Shown in pieces: positions 22,031-32,024 of a DNA stretch of 64,000 bases. Made by a program: the position numbers and the translations under genes. The stretch comes from Undaria pinnatifida (lineage: Eukaryota; Sar; Phaeophyceae; Laminariales; Alariaceae): the NCBI GenBank assembly GCA_012845835.1, contig JABAKD010000018.1, forward strand, positions 2,747,229-2,811,228. Reading direction: 5' to 3'. Every line of letters starts with the position of its first letter. Position 1 is the first letter of the stretch. The notes beneath the pieces are model-generated. The model saw only the letters and a program-made list of their open reading frames with translations. It had not been told where the DNA came from and searched no databases.

Positions 22031-22543
22031 TACAGCGGTACGGGCTGCGCTTTTTATCATGTTGTGGTTTTGAGGGGGAATCCCGAATTCTGAGTTGCTG
22101 ATTTTCGTTTTTATTACCAAAATTTTGAATTTCATTTTTATTTCTGACTTGGAATTTCTGCGCAGGGCGCTGATAGCCCCTGACGCAGCCACAGGTGGCG
22201 GCGCGTCGCCGAGGCTGTGTGTGGACATAGCATACATGTCCGGGGTTGATGCTTTCGGTATACGGGTGACTATTGTGGTGGAACACACATTTTTTATGTT
22301 TCGACAAGATGAATGTGCGCAATTGGAGGTGTGACGCGTGGTGCGTGGTTTGCTTCAAGATGCATTGGTGATGACGCGGCTGCTGAACAACCGTTGTTCA
22401 CGGTCAGTAAGCGTGGTAGACCTTAGGTCGTGTGGTAAAACTGACCGGGGGATGTGTTGGGCTTGATCATTGCCCAACGTACGGACAGCAATGTTATCAC
22501 AGCTACTCGGTCTGAGCCAACTTGTGGTTGGTAGCCCGAGATG

Positions 22544-22842
22544 AGTGCTGTGCCGCTGTGGTCGTATCATTGGGCATTTTACCGTACATATGTACTGTAT
22601 ATATAGTCTAGTGATTAGTTGGATGTATTTTTTTTATGGGGAGTTCCACTGTCATTGTTGGCGTTTATTGTGAGCTCTTGATATCTTGTGATACGAACGG
22701 AAAGGTCCATGGCCAATGGCATGGCACTTCCCGTGCGATATAACGAACAAGCAATTGTATTGTGGGCAAACGCACTTCGAGCCTACTAGGAGAAGTCCTC
22801 GGAGCTGATACGACCGGGTCCGCGGTCGCGCGAGTCGGTACA
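22544..22842 (+). repeat. Right (3') LTR of the deleted element
   Basis: Diverged direct repeat of 19177-19457. It has an extra A/T-rich segment near 22585-22610 and ends GCGCGAGTCGGTACA. The segment just upstream (CCCGAGATGAG) is purine-rich and may be the decayed polypurine tract. Confidence 0.8.
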
Positions 22843-22846
22843 CATG

Positions 22847-23447
22847 TATAACCACTCCTGGTTTGTTTTAGGTTTTTCCCTGGGGTATTCCTCGGCTCTA
22901 GAGTGACTGGAGCCTGTCCTGTGAACCATGGACTTGATTATGCGGCGAGGTGATGTAAGAACAACAACAACTAGTGGGTTCCTTTCCTGTTGTGTATATA
23001 TGTAATATGCAAATGAACTCAAAGGTTCGACCCTCGAGAGATTCAAAGCCCAGAACCACCCTCTTCTTATTGCATCATTTTAGGGTTAACCACTATTAAT
23101 AGACTAGCTAGGTAGGCTACCCGGGAGACCGGGCAGCATTATTATCAACTGTTATACAATCGTATCAACGTGGAACATTTCATTATTTTCGAGTACTGTG
23201 TGGTTGTATATGCTCGAGGCCCCTCCTCTTCCGGGTGAGACGAAATGAGAAAAAAAATACAGTTTGCACATGCATGGGCAAATGATACTCTTGTTAGCGT
23301 TGGTCAGTCAACTGTTGTTGGGGTCATCATGCTTTTTTTGTTCTTCTGTGCGCACGTACATACTACCCTGCCTCGCAAACGGGGCCCAGAAGTACAGTAC
23401 ATAACGTAGTAATAATGCTGAATGAACGCACCGTGCTTAACCGCGAC
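22847..23447. other. Non-coding stretch with right flank of the dispersed repeat
   Basis: About 22862-22970 continues the repeat that was split by the LTR element, sharing GGTATTCCTCGGCTC and GAGTGACTGGAGCCTGT with 17847-17900. The rest shows no gene and no clear repeat. Confidence 0.5.
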
Positions 23448-23534
23448 TGCCGTAAGGCTTAGTTTGGGTAAGCTATTGGTTAACCTTTTGCAGGTGGCCA
23501 TCAAACGGGCTAATACCCCACTAATACCTTAACA
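23448..23534 (+). repeat. 5' terminal repeat of TRIM copy 1
   Basis: It runs from TGCCGTAAGGCTTAGTTTGG to CCCACTAATACCTTAACA. It matches the outer parts of 23824-24117 and both terminal repeats of the 47762-48146 copy (AAGGCTTAGTTTGGGTAAGC, TTGGTTAACCTTT, CCCCACTAAT). Confidence 0.8.
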
Positions 23535-23536
23535 AA

Positions 23537-23552
23537 TGGCGTCGTCGGCAGG
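23537..23552 (+). promoter_or_regulatory. Primer-binding site, tRNA-Ser type
   Basis: TGGCGTCGTCGGCAGG begins two bases after the 5' terminal repeat. Its complement ends CGACGACGCCA, which fits the 3' end of eukaryotic tRNA-Ser (CCTGCCGACxACG plus CCA). The same 16 bases form the primer-binding site of the 11.6-kb element at 42268-42284. Confidence 0.75.
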
Positions 23553-23678
23553 CCATGAGTTTTTTGGGTCGTGGGTTCGAGCCCCACATCCACCATGAAT
23601 ACACTCATTCTTTCACAGATGGCGTCGTCGACAGACCATGAGTTTTTTGAGTCATGGGTTCGAGCCCCACATCCACCA
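23537..23678 (+). repeat. Two 83-bp units with A-box/B-box-like tRNA motifs
   Basis: Units start at 23537 and 23620. Each has TGGCGTCGTCG(G/A)C, then CCATGAGTTTTTTG, then GGTTCGAGCCCCACATCCACCA. GGTTCGAGCCC is a perfect RNA polymerase III B box, and the first part fits an A box with one mismatch. The spacing, about 37 bp, is tRNA-like. The T-arm-like part resembles tRNA-Lys, but no matching 5' acceptor strand is present, so this is not a tRNA gene. Confidence 0.55.
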
Positions 23679-23811
23679 TAATAAACTTTTTCAGACTTTC
23701 CCCATGTCGAACTTGAAAAATACACTCCCCGGTATACCCAGGAAATGAAACGGCTTGGATATATTGACAGGTCCGCCCGTGTATCTGGCCGACCTGCTAT
23801 CCCGCCGTTTC

Positions 23812-23823
23812 AGGGGGGAATAG
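23812..23823 (+). promoter_or_regulatory. Polypurine tract of TRIM copy 1
   Basis: AGGGGGGAATAG lies directly against the TGTTACA start of the 3' terminal repeat. In copy 2 the equivalent reads AAGGGGGAAGAG. This is the expected site for priming plus-strand DNA synthesis. Confidence 0.7.
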
Positions 23824-24117
23824 TGTTACAAGGCTTAGTTTGGGTAAGCTATTGGTTAACCTTTTTTTTTTTTTTTTCATCCTCCGGCGGATGGATGGGG
23901 AAAAATAACGCTTTAGAGCTCTCACCACACTTCCACGTATTGGTTAAGCTTTTGCAAGTGGAAAAATAAAGCTTTAGAGCTCTCACCACACTTCCACGTA
24001 TTGGTTAAGCTTTTGCAAGTGGAATAATAAAGCTTTAGAGCTCTCATCACACTTCCACGTATTGGTTAACCTTTTGCAAGTGGTCAAACGGACTAATACC
24101 CCACTAATACCTCAACA
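23824..24117 (+). repeat. Expanded 3' terminal repeat of TRIM copy 1
   Basis: It starts TGTTACAAGGCTTAGTTTGG and ends CACTAATACCTCAACA. Compared with the 87-bp 5' repeat it carries about 200 extra bases between GGTTAACCTTT and GCAAGTGG. These consist of a poly-T run, a CATCCTCCGGCGGATGG palindrome and a 61-bp tandem array. The expansion must postdate the last round of reverse transcription, which would have made both repeats equal. Confidence 0.75.
23902..24084. repeat. 61-bp tandem repeat, three units
   Basis: Units contain AATAA(A/C)GCTTTAGAGCTCTCA, CACTTCCACGTATTGGTTAA and CTTTTGCAAGTGG. TTGGTTAA recurs at 23940, 24001 and 24062, a period of 61 bp. Only a few substitutions separate the units. 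It lies wholly inside the 3' terminal repeat of the TRIM. Confidence 0.9.
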
Positions 24118-24418
24118 CGACACTGACGAAGAAAACTTGTGTGTTTGATGCCAGGCACAGATAGATGGTACTTTGTACCACAAAAAAATCGGTCTGTTGG
24201 AGTCTAACCATTTCATTTTCATTATGGAGCATTTTTCTCTTCAAAATGTGTTTCGTCGTTTATCTCCAGTAATAATATTTCACTGCATCTATTAGAGCCA
24301 ATATTCTTTATATTGAATACACCACCCATTTTAATATAATTCGCATCATATTTCTCCTTCCTGGCTGGTGGTCCTTTCATGTTGGGGTTCGAATTACGCT
24401 CTCGTTATCAACGTTATA

Positions 24419-24598
24419 CAGTAGGTGGCCCTATATAGTGAGGGTCATATAGTGCGGGTGTCCGATATTGTGCGGATGAAATCGTTTAGCACAATATAGA
24501 CCCCTTTATAGTGGCCGGTTTTTATATAGTGCGGGTGCCCGGTATAGTGCGGGTAATTTTTCGTGACACATACCCGCACTATATAGGGCCACCTACTG
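24419..24598. mobile_element. Short TA-flanked MITE, CAGTAGGTGGCCC termini
   Basis: The first 22 bases (CAGTAGGTGGCCCTATATAG plus TG) are repeated exactly in inverted form at the other end, and TA lies on each side (24417-24418 and 24599-24600). The interior is built from TATAGTGCGGGT-like subrepeats. The TA duplication and CAG start are typical of Tc1/mariner-related (pogo-like) elements. At 180 bp it has no coding capacity. Confidence 0.85.
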
Positions 24599-25084
24599 TA
24601 ATAACCTGAGCCTTGCGTGATCACTAAATTACGCCTTGGGTTTGCCGTCATTTTTCGGCCCTTAACCCCTTCGAAGCCCCCGAACCCCTCCCTATACTAA
24701 ATACAAGTAATTTTGTCCCCAAAAACGGGTTTCCAGTTGTAAAGAGGGTTAACATCGCATATCGTTTACGAGGCATAGACTACTCACTTCCCTGCTGTCG
24801 AAAAAGTGTGCTGCGCCCAACCACGTCCTCAGCTCCGGTCGCAACGTCGGGTCCACCGTCTCGCCCGTGTAGCGCGGCTCAAGGTTTTTCGACCGTCATC
24901 AGCCGCACCCCGCTTCATTCAGGACAGACAGGTGAATGAAGCATTTGAATGAAGGAGTGATGCCATATTATAACGTTGGACCGCATAATTACACATCATC
25001 CGCATCCACCACATCCAATGTTCGCGTTTCGGTTTCTTTCTGTCCCTCTAGAGATAGATATAGACTAAATATGTATACATATGC

Positions 25085-26545
25085 TGCATCTAACATCAAA
25101 CCTTCTAGAATAGTAAACATTACAAGCCAGATGATATAAATGGATGTCTTATTGCTTCAATCGTCAGGTTTGTCCCCTTTGAAGATTTATAGTTTCCGCG
25201 CACATATTGAAATGTCCCGCCCCCTGCCCCCCACCCCCCCATCCCCCCCCCCCTCCACTGACCGCTCTTGTATTTAAAAAAAAAAACCAACCCTACCCCA
25301 CCCCCCCGGCCCGTCCCCCGATTCTCCCCCCCTTCCGCCTAGTTTGTCCAAACGCCCCACTCACAATCGAAATCGGCCTGAGTAATAATCACCTATACGC
25401 AGTTGATATCACGTCATTATCTTTCTGACCATCCATGACGTAGTTTTCAATTCTTTCCCCCCCCCCCCTCCAACGCCCCCTCTTTTCCAACCACCCGCAC
25501 GATCGCCTAGACCTAGCACCACGCGTATAACAAGCTGCTACATATCTTTGATCTCACAGCCGAAGTGCATTTGATTATTATTTGTGACCTAAACCTCCTC
25601 AAAAATCCCCCCCCCCCCCCCCCCTCTTGCTCTCCCTTACTCAAACGCCCCACCAAATATCGAAATCCGCCAGATTAATAAACACTTCACGCACAGGATA
25701 TCACCTCATTATCTTTCGAGAACCATCCATGCCGCTGTGTCCCCCCCCCCCCCCCCCCGCCTCGAACGCCCCCTTCTTCCCCATCACCCGCACCATCGCC
25801 TAGACCTAGCACCACACGTATAACAAACCCCTCACCTAAAGCCCTTCTTCCCCCCCCCCCCCCCCCCCCCCCCCCCCGCCCCCACCCCCCACCCCCCACC
25901 TCGCCCCCCCCCCCCCCCCCCCCAACCCATCCCAACCTCACCCCCTCGAACACTCCACTCTCTCTTTACTCACTGATTGTACGACTTATCCCAGGATATA
26001 CATGATAAACTGATGCATTATTTCCAAAACCGTCACATTTATCCCCTCAAAATAATGTATAGTTTCCACGCACATATTGAGCTGCCCCACACGCCCCCCC
26101 CCCCCCAATAATAAACTGGTGCCAAAACCGTCAGATTTATCCCCTTGAAAGGATTTATGGCTTACACCCCCCCCCCCTCCAAACCCGCTCGCTTTTGATC
26201 AAAACCAGGCCCCCCCGTCCTTCAAAACTCCCCCCCCCCCCCTCACCAGTTATTCGACTTACAAGATTCACTTGATAAAAGGATACATTTCCCTCCACAG
26301 CTGTCAGATTTTGTCCCCCTCAGAAACGGGTTTTATAGTTTACGCGCACAGACTGACTAAAATCACCCTGTTGACCCTGATAGCTACACTGTAGTTGTGA
26401 GGGGAGTCGCCGACCTATATCCTTAGTGAGGACACACAACTCGTAATGCGCGCGATCGGAGTATCACACACAGCTTGCAAAGATGAGTTTCGACGAAATC
26501 TTCGATCTCACAGCTGGAGTGTCTTTTATTTTTTTTAATATATAT
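25085..26545 (-). repeat. G-tract-rich dispersed repeat, copy A (minus)
   Basis: This is the reverse-strand copy of a roughly 1.5-kb repeat. Markers in plus-family orientation are ACACTCCAGCTGTGAGATCG, AACTCATCTTTGCAAGC, CTATCAGGGTCAACAGG, GGGGACAAAATCTGACAG, several G-runs, and CTAGAAGGTTTGATGTTAGA at the far end. Other copies start at 26691, 43037, 49359 and 61111 on the plus strand; a partial minus copy covers 28995-29510. No transposase or terminal repeats were found, so the class is unknown. Confidence 0.75.
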
Positions 26546-26575
26546 TAAAAAAAATAAAAGACACTCCAGCTGTGT
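26510..26575. repeat. Perfect 66-bp palindrome
   Basis: CACAGCTGGAGTGTC, then an A/T-rich core, then GACACTCCAGCTGTG. Both halves match exactly around TATATA at 26541-26546. As single-stranded DNA or RNA it would form a hairpin of about 30 bp. It marks the inner end of the left arm. Confidence 0.9.
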
Positions 26576-26690
26576 ATGCGCTGCGACCACAAAGAAACTA
26601 CGAGGCAAAGACAGATAGATTTGTCTCGCAAATGCGGTAAGGTAAAATGATGATGCCGTTATGCCATGCGATATACCACAGCTTTTTTTC

Positions 26691-27650
26691 ATTATAAAAA
26701 ATGAAAATACACTCCAGCTGTGAGATCGAAGATTTCGTCGAAACTCATCTTTGCAAGCTGTGCGTGATACTCCGATCGCGCGCATTACGAGTTGTGTGTC
26801 CTCACTAAGGATATAGGTCGGCGACTCCCCTTACAACTACAGTGTAGCTATCAGGGTCAACAGGGTGATTTTAGTCAGTCTGTGCGCGTAAACTATAAAA
26901 CCCGTTTCTGAGGGGGACAAAATCTGACAGCTGTGGAGGGAAATGTATCCTTTTATCAAGTGAATCTTGTAAGTCGAATAACTGGTGAGGGGGGGGGGCG
27001 GAGTTTTGAAGGACGGGGGGGCCTGGTTTTGATCAAAAGCGAGCGGGTTTGGAGGGGGGGGGGGTGTAAGCCATAAATCCTTTTAAGGGGATAAATCTGA
27101 CGGTTTTGGCACCAGTTTATTATTGGGGGGGCGGGGGCGTGTGGGGCAGCTCAATATGTGCGTGGAAACTATACATTATTTTGAGGGGATAAATGTGACG
27201 GTTTTGGAAATAATGCATCAGTTTATCATGTATATCCTGGGGTAAGTCGTACAATCAGTGAGTAAGGAGTGTTCGAGGGGGTGGGGTTGGGATGGGTTGG
27301 GGGGGGGGGAGGGGGGGAGGTGGGGGGTGGGGGGGGGAGGGGGGGGGGGGAGCGGGGGAGGTGAGGGGTTTGTTATACGTGTGGCGCTAGGTCTAGGCGA
27401 TGGTGCGGGTGATGGGGAAGAAGGGGGCGTTCGAGACGGGGGGGGGGGGGGGGGGACACAGCGGCATGGATGGCTCTCGAAGGATAATGAGGTGATATCC
27501 TGTGCGTGAAGTGTTTATTAATCTGTCTGGCGGATTCGATATTTGGTGGGGCGTTTGAGTAAGGGAGAGCAAGAGCGGGGGGGGGCGGGGGGGGGGGATT
27601 TTTGAGGAGGTTTAAGTCACAAATAATAATCAAATACACTTCGGCTGTGC
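26691..27650 (+). repeat. G-tract-rich dispersed repeat, copy B (plus, truncated)
   Basis: It starts ATTATAAAAAATGAAAATAC, as copies D and F do, and continues in the family order through CTATCAGGGTCAACAGGGTG, the G-runs and GGATTCGATATTTGGTGGGG. It stops at CACTTCGGCTGTG, where longer copies carry on with AGATC. The open frames across its G-runs are poly-Gly artefacts. Confidence 0.75.
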
Positions 27651-28994
27651 TTTTTTCATGCCGCAGATCGAAAAAAGGGCAGAGGAGGCGTAAGACACGT
27701 TCATTCTTACTAATATTTTAACGATTTTTCGAAATACAACTCTGTTGCGTTGTTGCGTTTTGTTTAGCTCGCCAGCCGCCAATAACATTGAAAAATATTT
27801 GGGCGAAGATTTCTTGCCCCGAGAGAGGGCCGCCTGCTCAGATATAAGCCCTCTTCCCCGTAAAGCCAAGCGCGGTGCGCGGTGGCGTCCCCTGCGTTTA
27901 CTGTAGCGGCAAATCGCATTATCTACGGTGTGTCAAATCTCCGTCCCTTAAAGCCAGTATTTGAGCAGGCGGAATGAAAAAAAGCAAGTAGTCTAGTCTA
28001 GACTAATAAGAAGAGGTCAGAAAGGAAACTGAAGTACCCGCTGCTGCTGTTTAATTTTTGACGCATTATATCGGCCTGCCTGTGTGGGAACGAACAGAAC
28101 ACACACATTTTACGAGGTATAAACAATGTGTGCAGGCGCGATAAGCGGTGAAGGGTGTACTGCTAACACTGGTACATACACTTTTTCGTCTGCACTGCTC
28201 CTACTACTACTGCACTTGTTGTCCTGTTGTTGTAGAAAAGAAAAAGAAAAAACCAAAGGGAAGAAGGAACAACATCAACCATTATTTCGTAAACACTTTG
28301 TCTTGTTTCTTGCTCACTGGGAACGATCAATCACGGCGCTTCGTACACATTACCACACACCACGTATACAAACAATCGAACTCGTTCGTGCGTCCGCCCG
28401 GCATAATTCGGTGCATTCCGATATGGGTTGTGTCTTGTAAGCGTGTGCAGTTGGGTAACCCAAGTTTCCATGCCCCCCCCCGCAGATTGTGTGTTATTCC
28501 CACTCAACCAACTCTAGGTATTCCACTAATATGTATAACCAGCACAAACAGCCAGGCTGTGTGTCCGCGTCGATGCCTCCTCGGGAGACGAGCGTTTTTG
28601 TGGGAACAAACTAGAAAACACACAGAGAGGTATAATACGAGGTATATATACATCGCAAGTGCAACACAGCAAGACGATTAGGCGATGCAATGCCAGCCGC
28701 AATGTAGCGAGGAGCGCCAACCGCGTCCCTGTGTGGTACGAGCCAGCCTGTGACCTGGTCCAGGCTAACTGGAAGGAAAAAAAAGAGAAGAGTAAGAAAG
28801 AGTCTGACGTAGACGGTACCGGTAGTATTTTAATGCAAATTATCTCCTTAGGGCTACCCCCTACGTCCACAGAAAATGCAATTGTACACGGTCAGTAGTA
28901 TAATATCTTTGTAATATTAATAGCATCCCCATCAAACACCACCCCCCACGTACGTGTAGCTGTATCATCTCATCGGGTCTTATCCCATCTATAT
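27651..28994. other. Non-coding stretch
   Basis: I see no supportable gene. The longest open frame on the plus strand (28148-28681) has no recognisable domain, no signal peptide and an A-rich, Lys-rich middle. No repeat shared with the rest of the window was seen. Confidence 0.35.
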
Positions 28995-29510
28995 GTATAC
29001 CACGCGTATAGCAAACCCCTTCATCTATGCGACCCAAAGATCCCCCCCCCCCCCAACATTCCCCCCCCCTCCCCCACAAGAAGGATTTATACGAGTTCCA
29101 CGCACAAATTGAGCTGCCCCATCTGTCTCTCCGGCACTTCCCCCCCTCCCGCCCCCCTTTTGATCAAAATCAGGCCCCCACGTTCTTCAAAACTCCGCCC
29201 TCCCCTCACCGGTTATTCGACTTACAGTATTCAGATGAACTGATGCATTTCCTTCCACAGCTGTCAGATTTTGTCCCCCTCAGAAACGGGTTTTATAGTT
29301 TCCGCGCACGGACTGCCAAAACATTACTCTTTTGACCCTGATAGCTACACTGTAGTTGCAAGGAGAGTCACCGGCCTATGTCTTCAATGAGGACACACAA
29401 CCCGTAATACGCGCGATCGGAGTATCACACACAACTTGCAAAGATGACTTTTGACAAAATATTCGATCTCACAGCTGGAGTGTATTTAAATTTTTATAAT
29501 ATATAGTAGT
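28995..29510 (-). repeat. G-tract-rich dispersed repeat, copy C (minus, partial)
   Basis: It carries GTCAGATTTTGTCCCCCTCA, TGACCCTGATAGCTACACTG, GCGCGATCGGAGTATCACAC and CGATCTCACAGCTGGAGTGT in minus-family order. Much of the middle of the family is missing. A variant inner end TTTAAATTTTTATAATATAT follows. Confidence 0.65.
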
Positions 29511-31334
29511 ACGCCCCGCTCTCTCCCTAGCCACAACAACATGCGACTGCAGCTGGGGGCCACGTACTACTGTCCATATCATCAGGGGATCGCACTAAAC
29601 ATTCAAATCTTACCCACGTTTTTTGTTGTCGTCTTTAGCTGAGCCAGACAGGAGGGGAAGGGGGCAGCTGAAACCTTTCTTTAAATACTTTTTATTGTCC
29701 TGCGACCGGTGGATCTGGGAAAAAATAGAGCTCACAACACTTTCATGTATTTTTCAACACCACGTCGGCGTGTGTCAATTGTAACTAGTTTGTGCAAATT
29801 TTCGCAACCCAGCGCTATCATAGCTGGCGTGTCCTTCAGTTCCCGTGGCGGCGAGAGCGCGAGCTGTCCCCTAATCGACAATCTGTATGCCCGGCGTAGG
29901 GTGGCTCACGGGGAGATTGCTCTGGGCACCCGACGAGGGACCATCAGGCGGAGAAGATAAGAAGATACAATATATATGAAATAATGTACCGGAGTCCCGG
30001 AGGCCACTCTAAACATGCACACCCGAAGACAATAAAATAGTAAACTGAGTAACAGGAGTAGTACTAGTACACTGCACAAAAGGAGGCTCAACTCGAACGC
30101 ATCGAAAATTGGGACCGCCAATCATATCAATAGTTCTACTCCACCATCTCCGTAGATTCTGTGCAGTCATACACATCATACATCAAACTTGTGCGCAGGC
30201 ATAAACCAACATCCCCCCGCCTGTCTGTGTGCACGTCATGATAACGTTGAACCAAAGCGCACCATACGGAACCTTGCTTATTCAAGCAAGGTACGTGCCT
30301 CAAATATCCAGTTTCAATTTCAAAACATTACTGCCTGTCTGTGCTCCAAAAAATCGAATATTTTTGATACCCAACGCCGTAGTAGCTAGCGGAAATGAAC
30401 CGCAGTAATCGCAACGGAAATCGCTGATAAAAATGTGGGCGATCAAGAGTGCAGTAGGATTAGCCGTGTAAGAAGACCAGAAATAATAATTTTCGACTGC
30501 GGTTCAATAAATCAAGCCTAAGATTTCCACGAAACCACCTATATTTTACCTCAAAGAATTTGCTCAAACTGTTATACTCCCAAGCCTTTGGTCAAGCAAA
30601 AATTAGTGCTGAAATCACGATAAAAAAAACAGGTAGGTATCAATTTTCACCTTTCTTTCCACTACTCGAAAACCACAAATAGCTACTGTCTCCCCGAAGT
30701 AATATGCTTCCAAACCTTCGATCAAGCAAAATTTTGTGATGGCAGTGTAGATGCTCCCGTTTTCAACATGCCCCAGGCAAAATTAACAATAATAATAGTA
30801 TAACTATTATTAGTATCAACGCAGACCCGAGTGTGATTCTCGGACATTGATACGAGTAAATAGTCAATTTTTCATTCCTCCTGCTCGTGACAACTGTCGC
30901 GATAACGCTCACGCCATCCTCCATTCATTCCTGCAAACTCAAAAGTACCATCCTCAAATTCAAACAAAAATGTAAGAGCATCGCCTTCAACTATTATTTC
31001 ATGGCGCAACATATATATGGGCTAAGATATCATTCCGCCACCACTCCGGAGTCAAACTCCCCCACTCCGGAGTCAAGCCACATTTCTTCCAACCAGTTCT
31101 GCTCTGGTGTAGTCCATACCAAGCTCTCCACACGCGTTGGTGTTACAGGACACTTTGATTACGACATGTGCTCTTTCAACTAACTATGGAAGCCAGCATT
31201 CATACCTATACCTACTCTACCTGTTCAAAGAAATCAATCATCCTGCCAGCTCGACCTCCAATTAATATCATAAACAACCCCCTTGCACCTTATACATGAA
31301 TCCCTTACCAATATATGGAACTCCCTGACATAAG
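29511..31334. other. Non-coding stretch before the 11.6-kb element
   Basis: No gene is supported. About 30578-30605 and 30708-30735 are diverged copies of a motif like CCAAGCCTTTGGTCAAGCAAAA. A short perfect-looking hairpin of AATAATAGTATAACTATTATT lies near 30790-30812. ACTCCGGAGTCAA is repeated at about 31043 and 31063. Confidence 0.4.
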
Positions 31335-32007
31335 TCTTAGGATAAGAGACCTTGGTAGTCTCCTTCGCCCTTGAGACTGATGGGGATGCCTTCAGATGTT
31401 TAGTTGGTTCGGAAAGACGTAGGCAGTGGTCCGGTTCAAGGAGATGAAAGAAGTGGAAAAAGTGTTTTATTATCCTCAGCCTGGTGGGAAACAAGGCGGA
31501 AACCGAGCACTGAAGTGGTGGGGCTCGTGTCGCTCCCCACTATCTACGCCCGTCTGCTCGGGACGATCTACTACTATGTTCCCGTACGATGATTGACAGG
31601 ATGATCTCCCCGCTGTCAGCTATTGCTAACACTTTTCATACGCTTTGCAAGCACTCAAGTAATGGGGCTCGAGCAGCTCCCCAATTATCTGCCTACGTCT
31701 GCACTCAATCATCACTCAACTACAGCAGTAGTATGTTCCTGTGCGATGGCTGCTATGATTGCCTACCAGTATGTCCCTCGTAGTGGTCTTTTACGCTACA
31801 CTACGAAGTCGTCTCTACTCCTGTGTCTGGTCCTACAGCAGTAGTCCTACGGCAGTACACGTTAACTTCTCTTACCGCATCTGGCCGGCCAGCGTCAGTC
31901 TCCATGTGGCCCCCGGTGGCCATGGTCTGCTTACTGGAGACTGACCCATCCCCCAGTCCCGAACTCCCAACTGCCTCGCAATTGTGCTGAAACCCAATCT
32001 CACCACA
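31335..32007 (-). repeat. 3' LTR of the 11.6-kb element
   Basis: On the minus strand it begins TGTGGTGAGATTGGG and ends CCTAAGA. It equals 42286-42958 except for T against C in GTTTTAT(T/C)ATCCTC near 31473. The ends are TG...GA rather than the usual TG...CA. Confidence 0.95.
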
Positions 32008-32024
32008 ATAGCCCACCCTGGTCC
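32008..32024 (-). promoter_or_regulatory. Polypurine tract of the 11.6-kb element
   Basis: On the minus strand GGACCAGGGTGGGCTAT lies directly against the start of the 3' LTR. It is mostly purine but interrupted, so it is a plausible rather than a strong tract. Confidence 0.5.

Larger units (their letters stand above)
19177..22842 (+). mobile_element. Decayed, internally deleted Ty3/gypsy LTR element
   Basis: Two diverged direct repeats (about 281 and 299 bp) bracket gag, CCHC, protease and chromodomain-like remnants. Nothing resembling reverse transcriptase, RNase H or integrase lies between. A CATG flanks each side (19173-19176 and 22843-22846) and may be the target duplication. The same flanking repeat without the element is present at 17780-17945. 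Stops, frameshifts and LTR divergence show age. The enzyme region must have been lost before or after insertion; the sequence does not say which. Confidence 0.8.
23448..24117 (+). mobile_element. TRIM-like miniature LTR retrotransposon, copy 1
   Basis: Layout from left: CGAC target duplication (23444-23447), 87-bp terminal repeat, two-base spacer, primer-binding site, about 290 bp of non-coding interior, polypurine tract, expanded terminal repeat of 294 bp, CGAC (24118-24121). Both terminal repeats begin TG and end ACA. No coding capacity exists, so all enzymes must be supplied in trans. The right repeat is longer because of an insertion plus a 61-bp tandem expansion. A second copy lies at 47762-48146 on the other strand. 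Confidence 0.8.
25555..27650. repeat. Large inverted repeat from two head-to-head copies
   Basis: 25555-26510 and about 26700-27650 are reverse complements over roughly 0.9 kb each, with a spacer of about 190 bp. For example GCCGAAGTGCATTTGATTAT (25561) pairs with the segment ending CACTTCGGCTGTG (27635-27647), and GGTGCCAAAACCGTCAGATT near 26119 pairs with the segment near 27095-27114. Differences lie mainly in homopolymer length. The centre also holds a perfect small palindrome (26510-26575). Confidence 0.8.

Noticed and set aside
23537..23594. A genuine tRNA gene
   Set aside because: A and B boxes look right, but the 5' acceptor strand that should pair with ATCCACC is absent and the anticodon arm does not fold cleanly.
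28148..28681. 177-codon plus-strand frame as a gene
   Set aside because: No recognisable domain; the A-rich stretch gives a poly-Lys run. Not supported.
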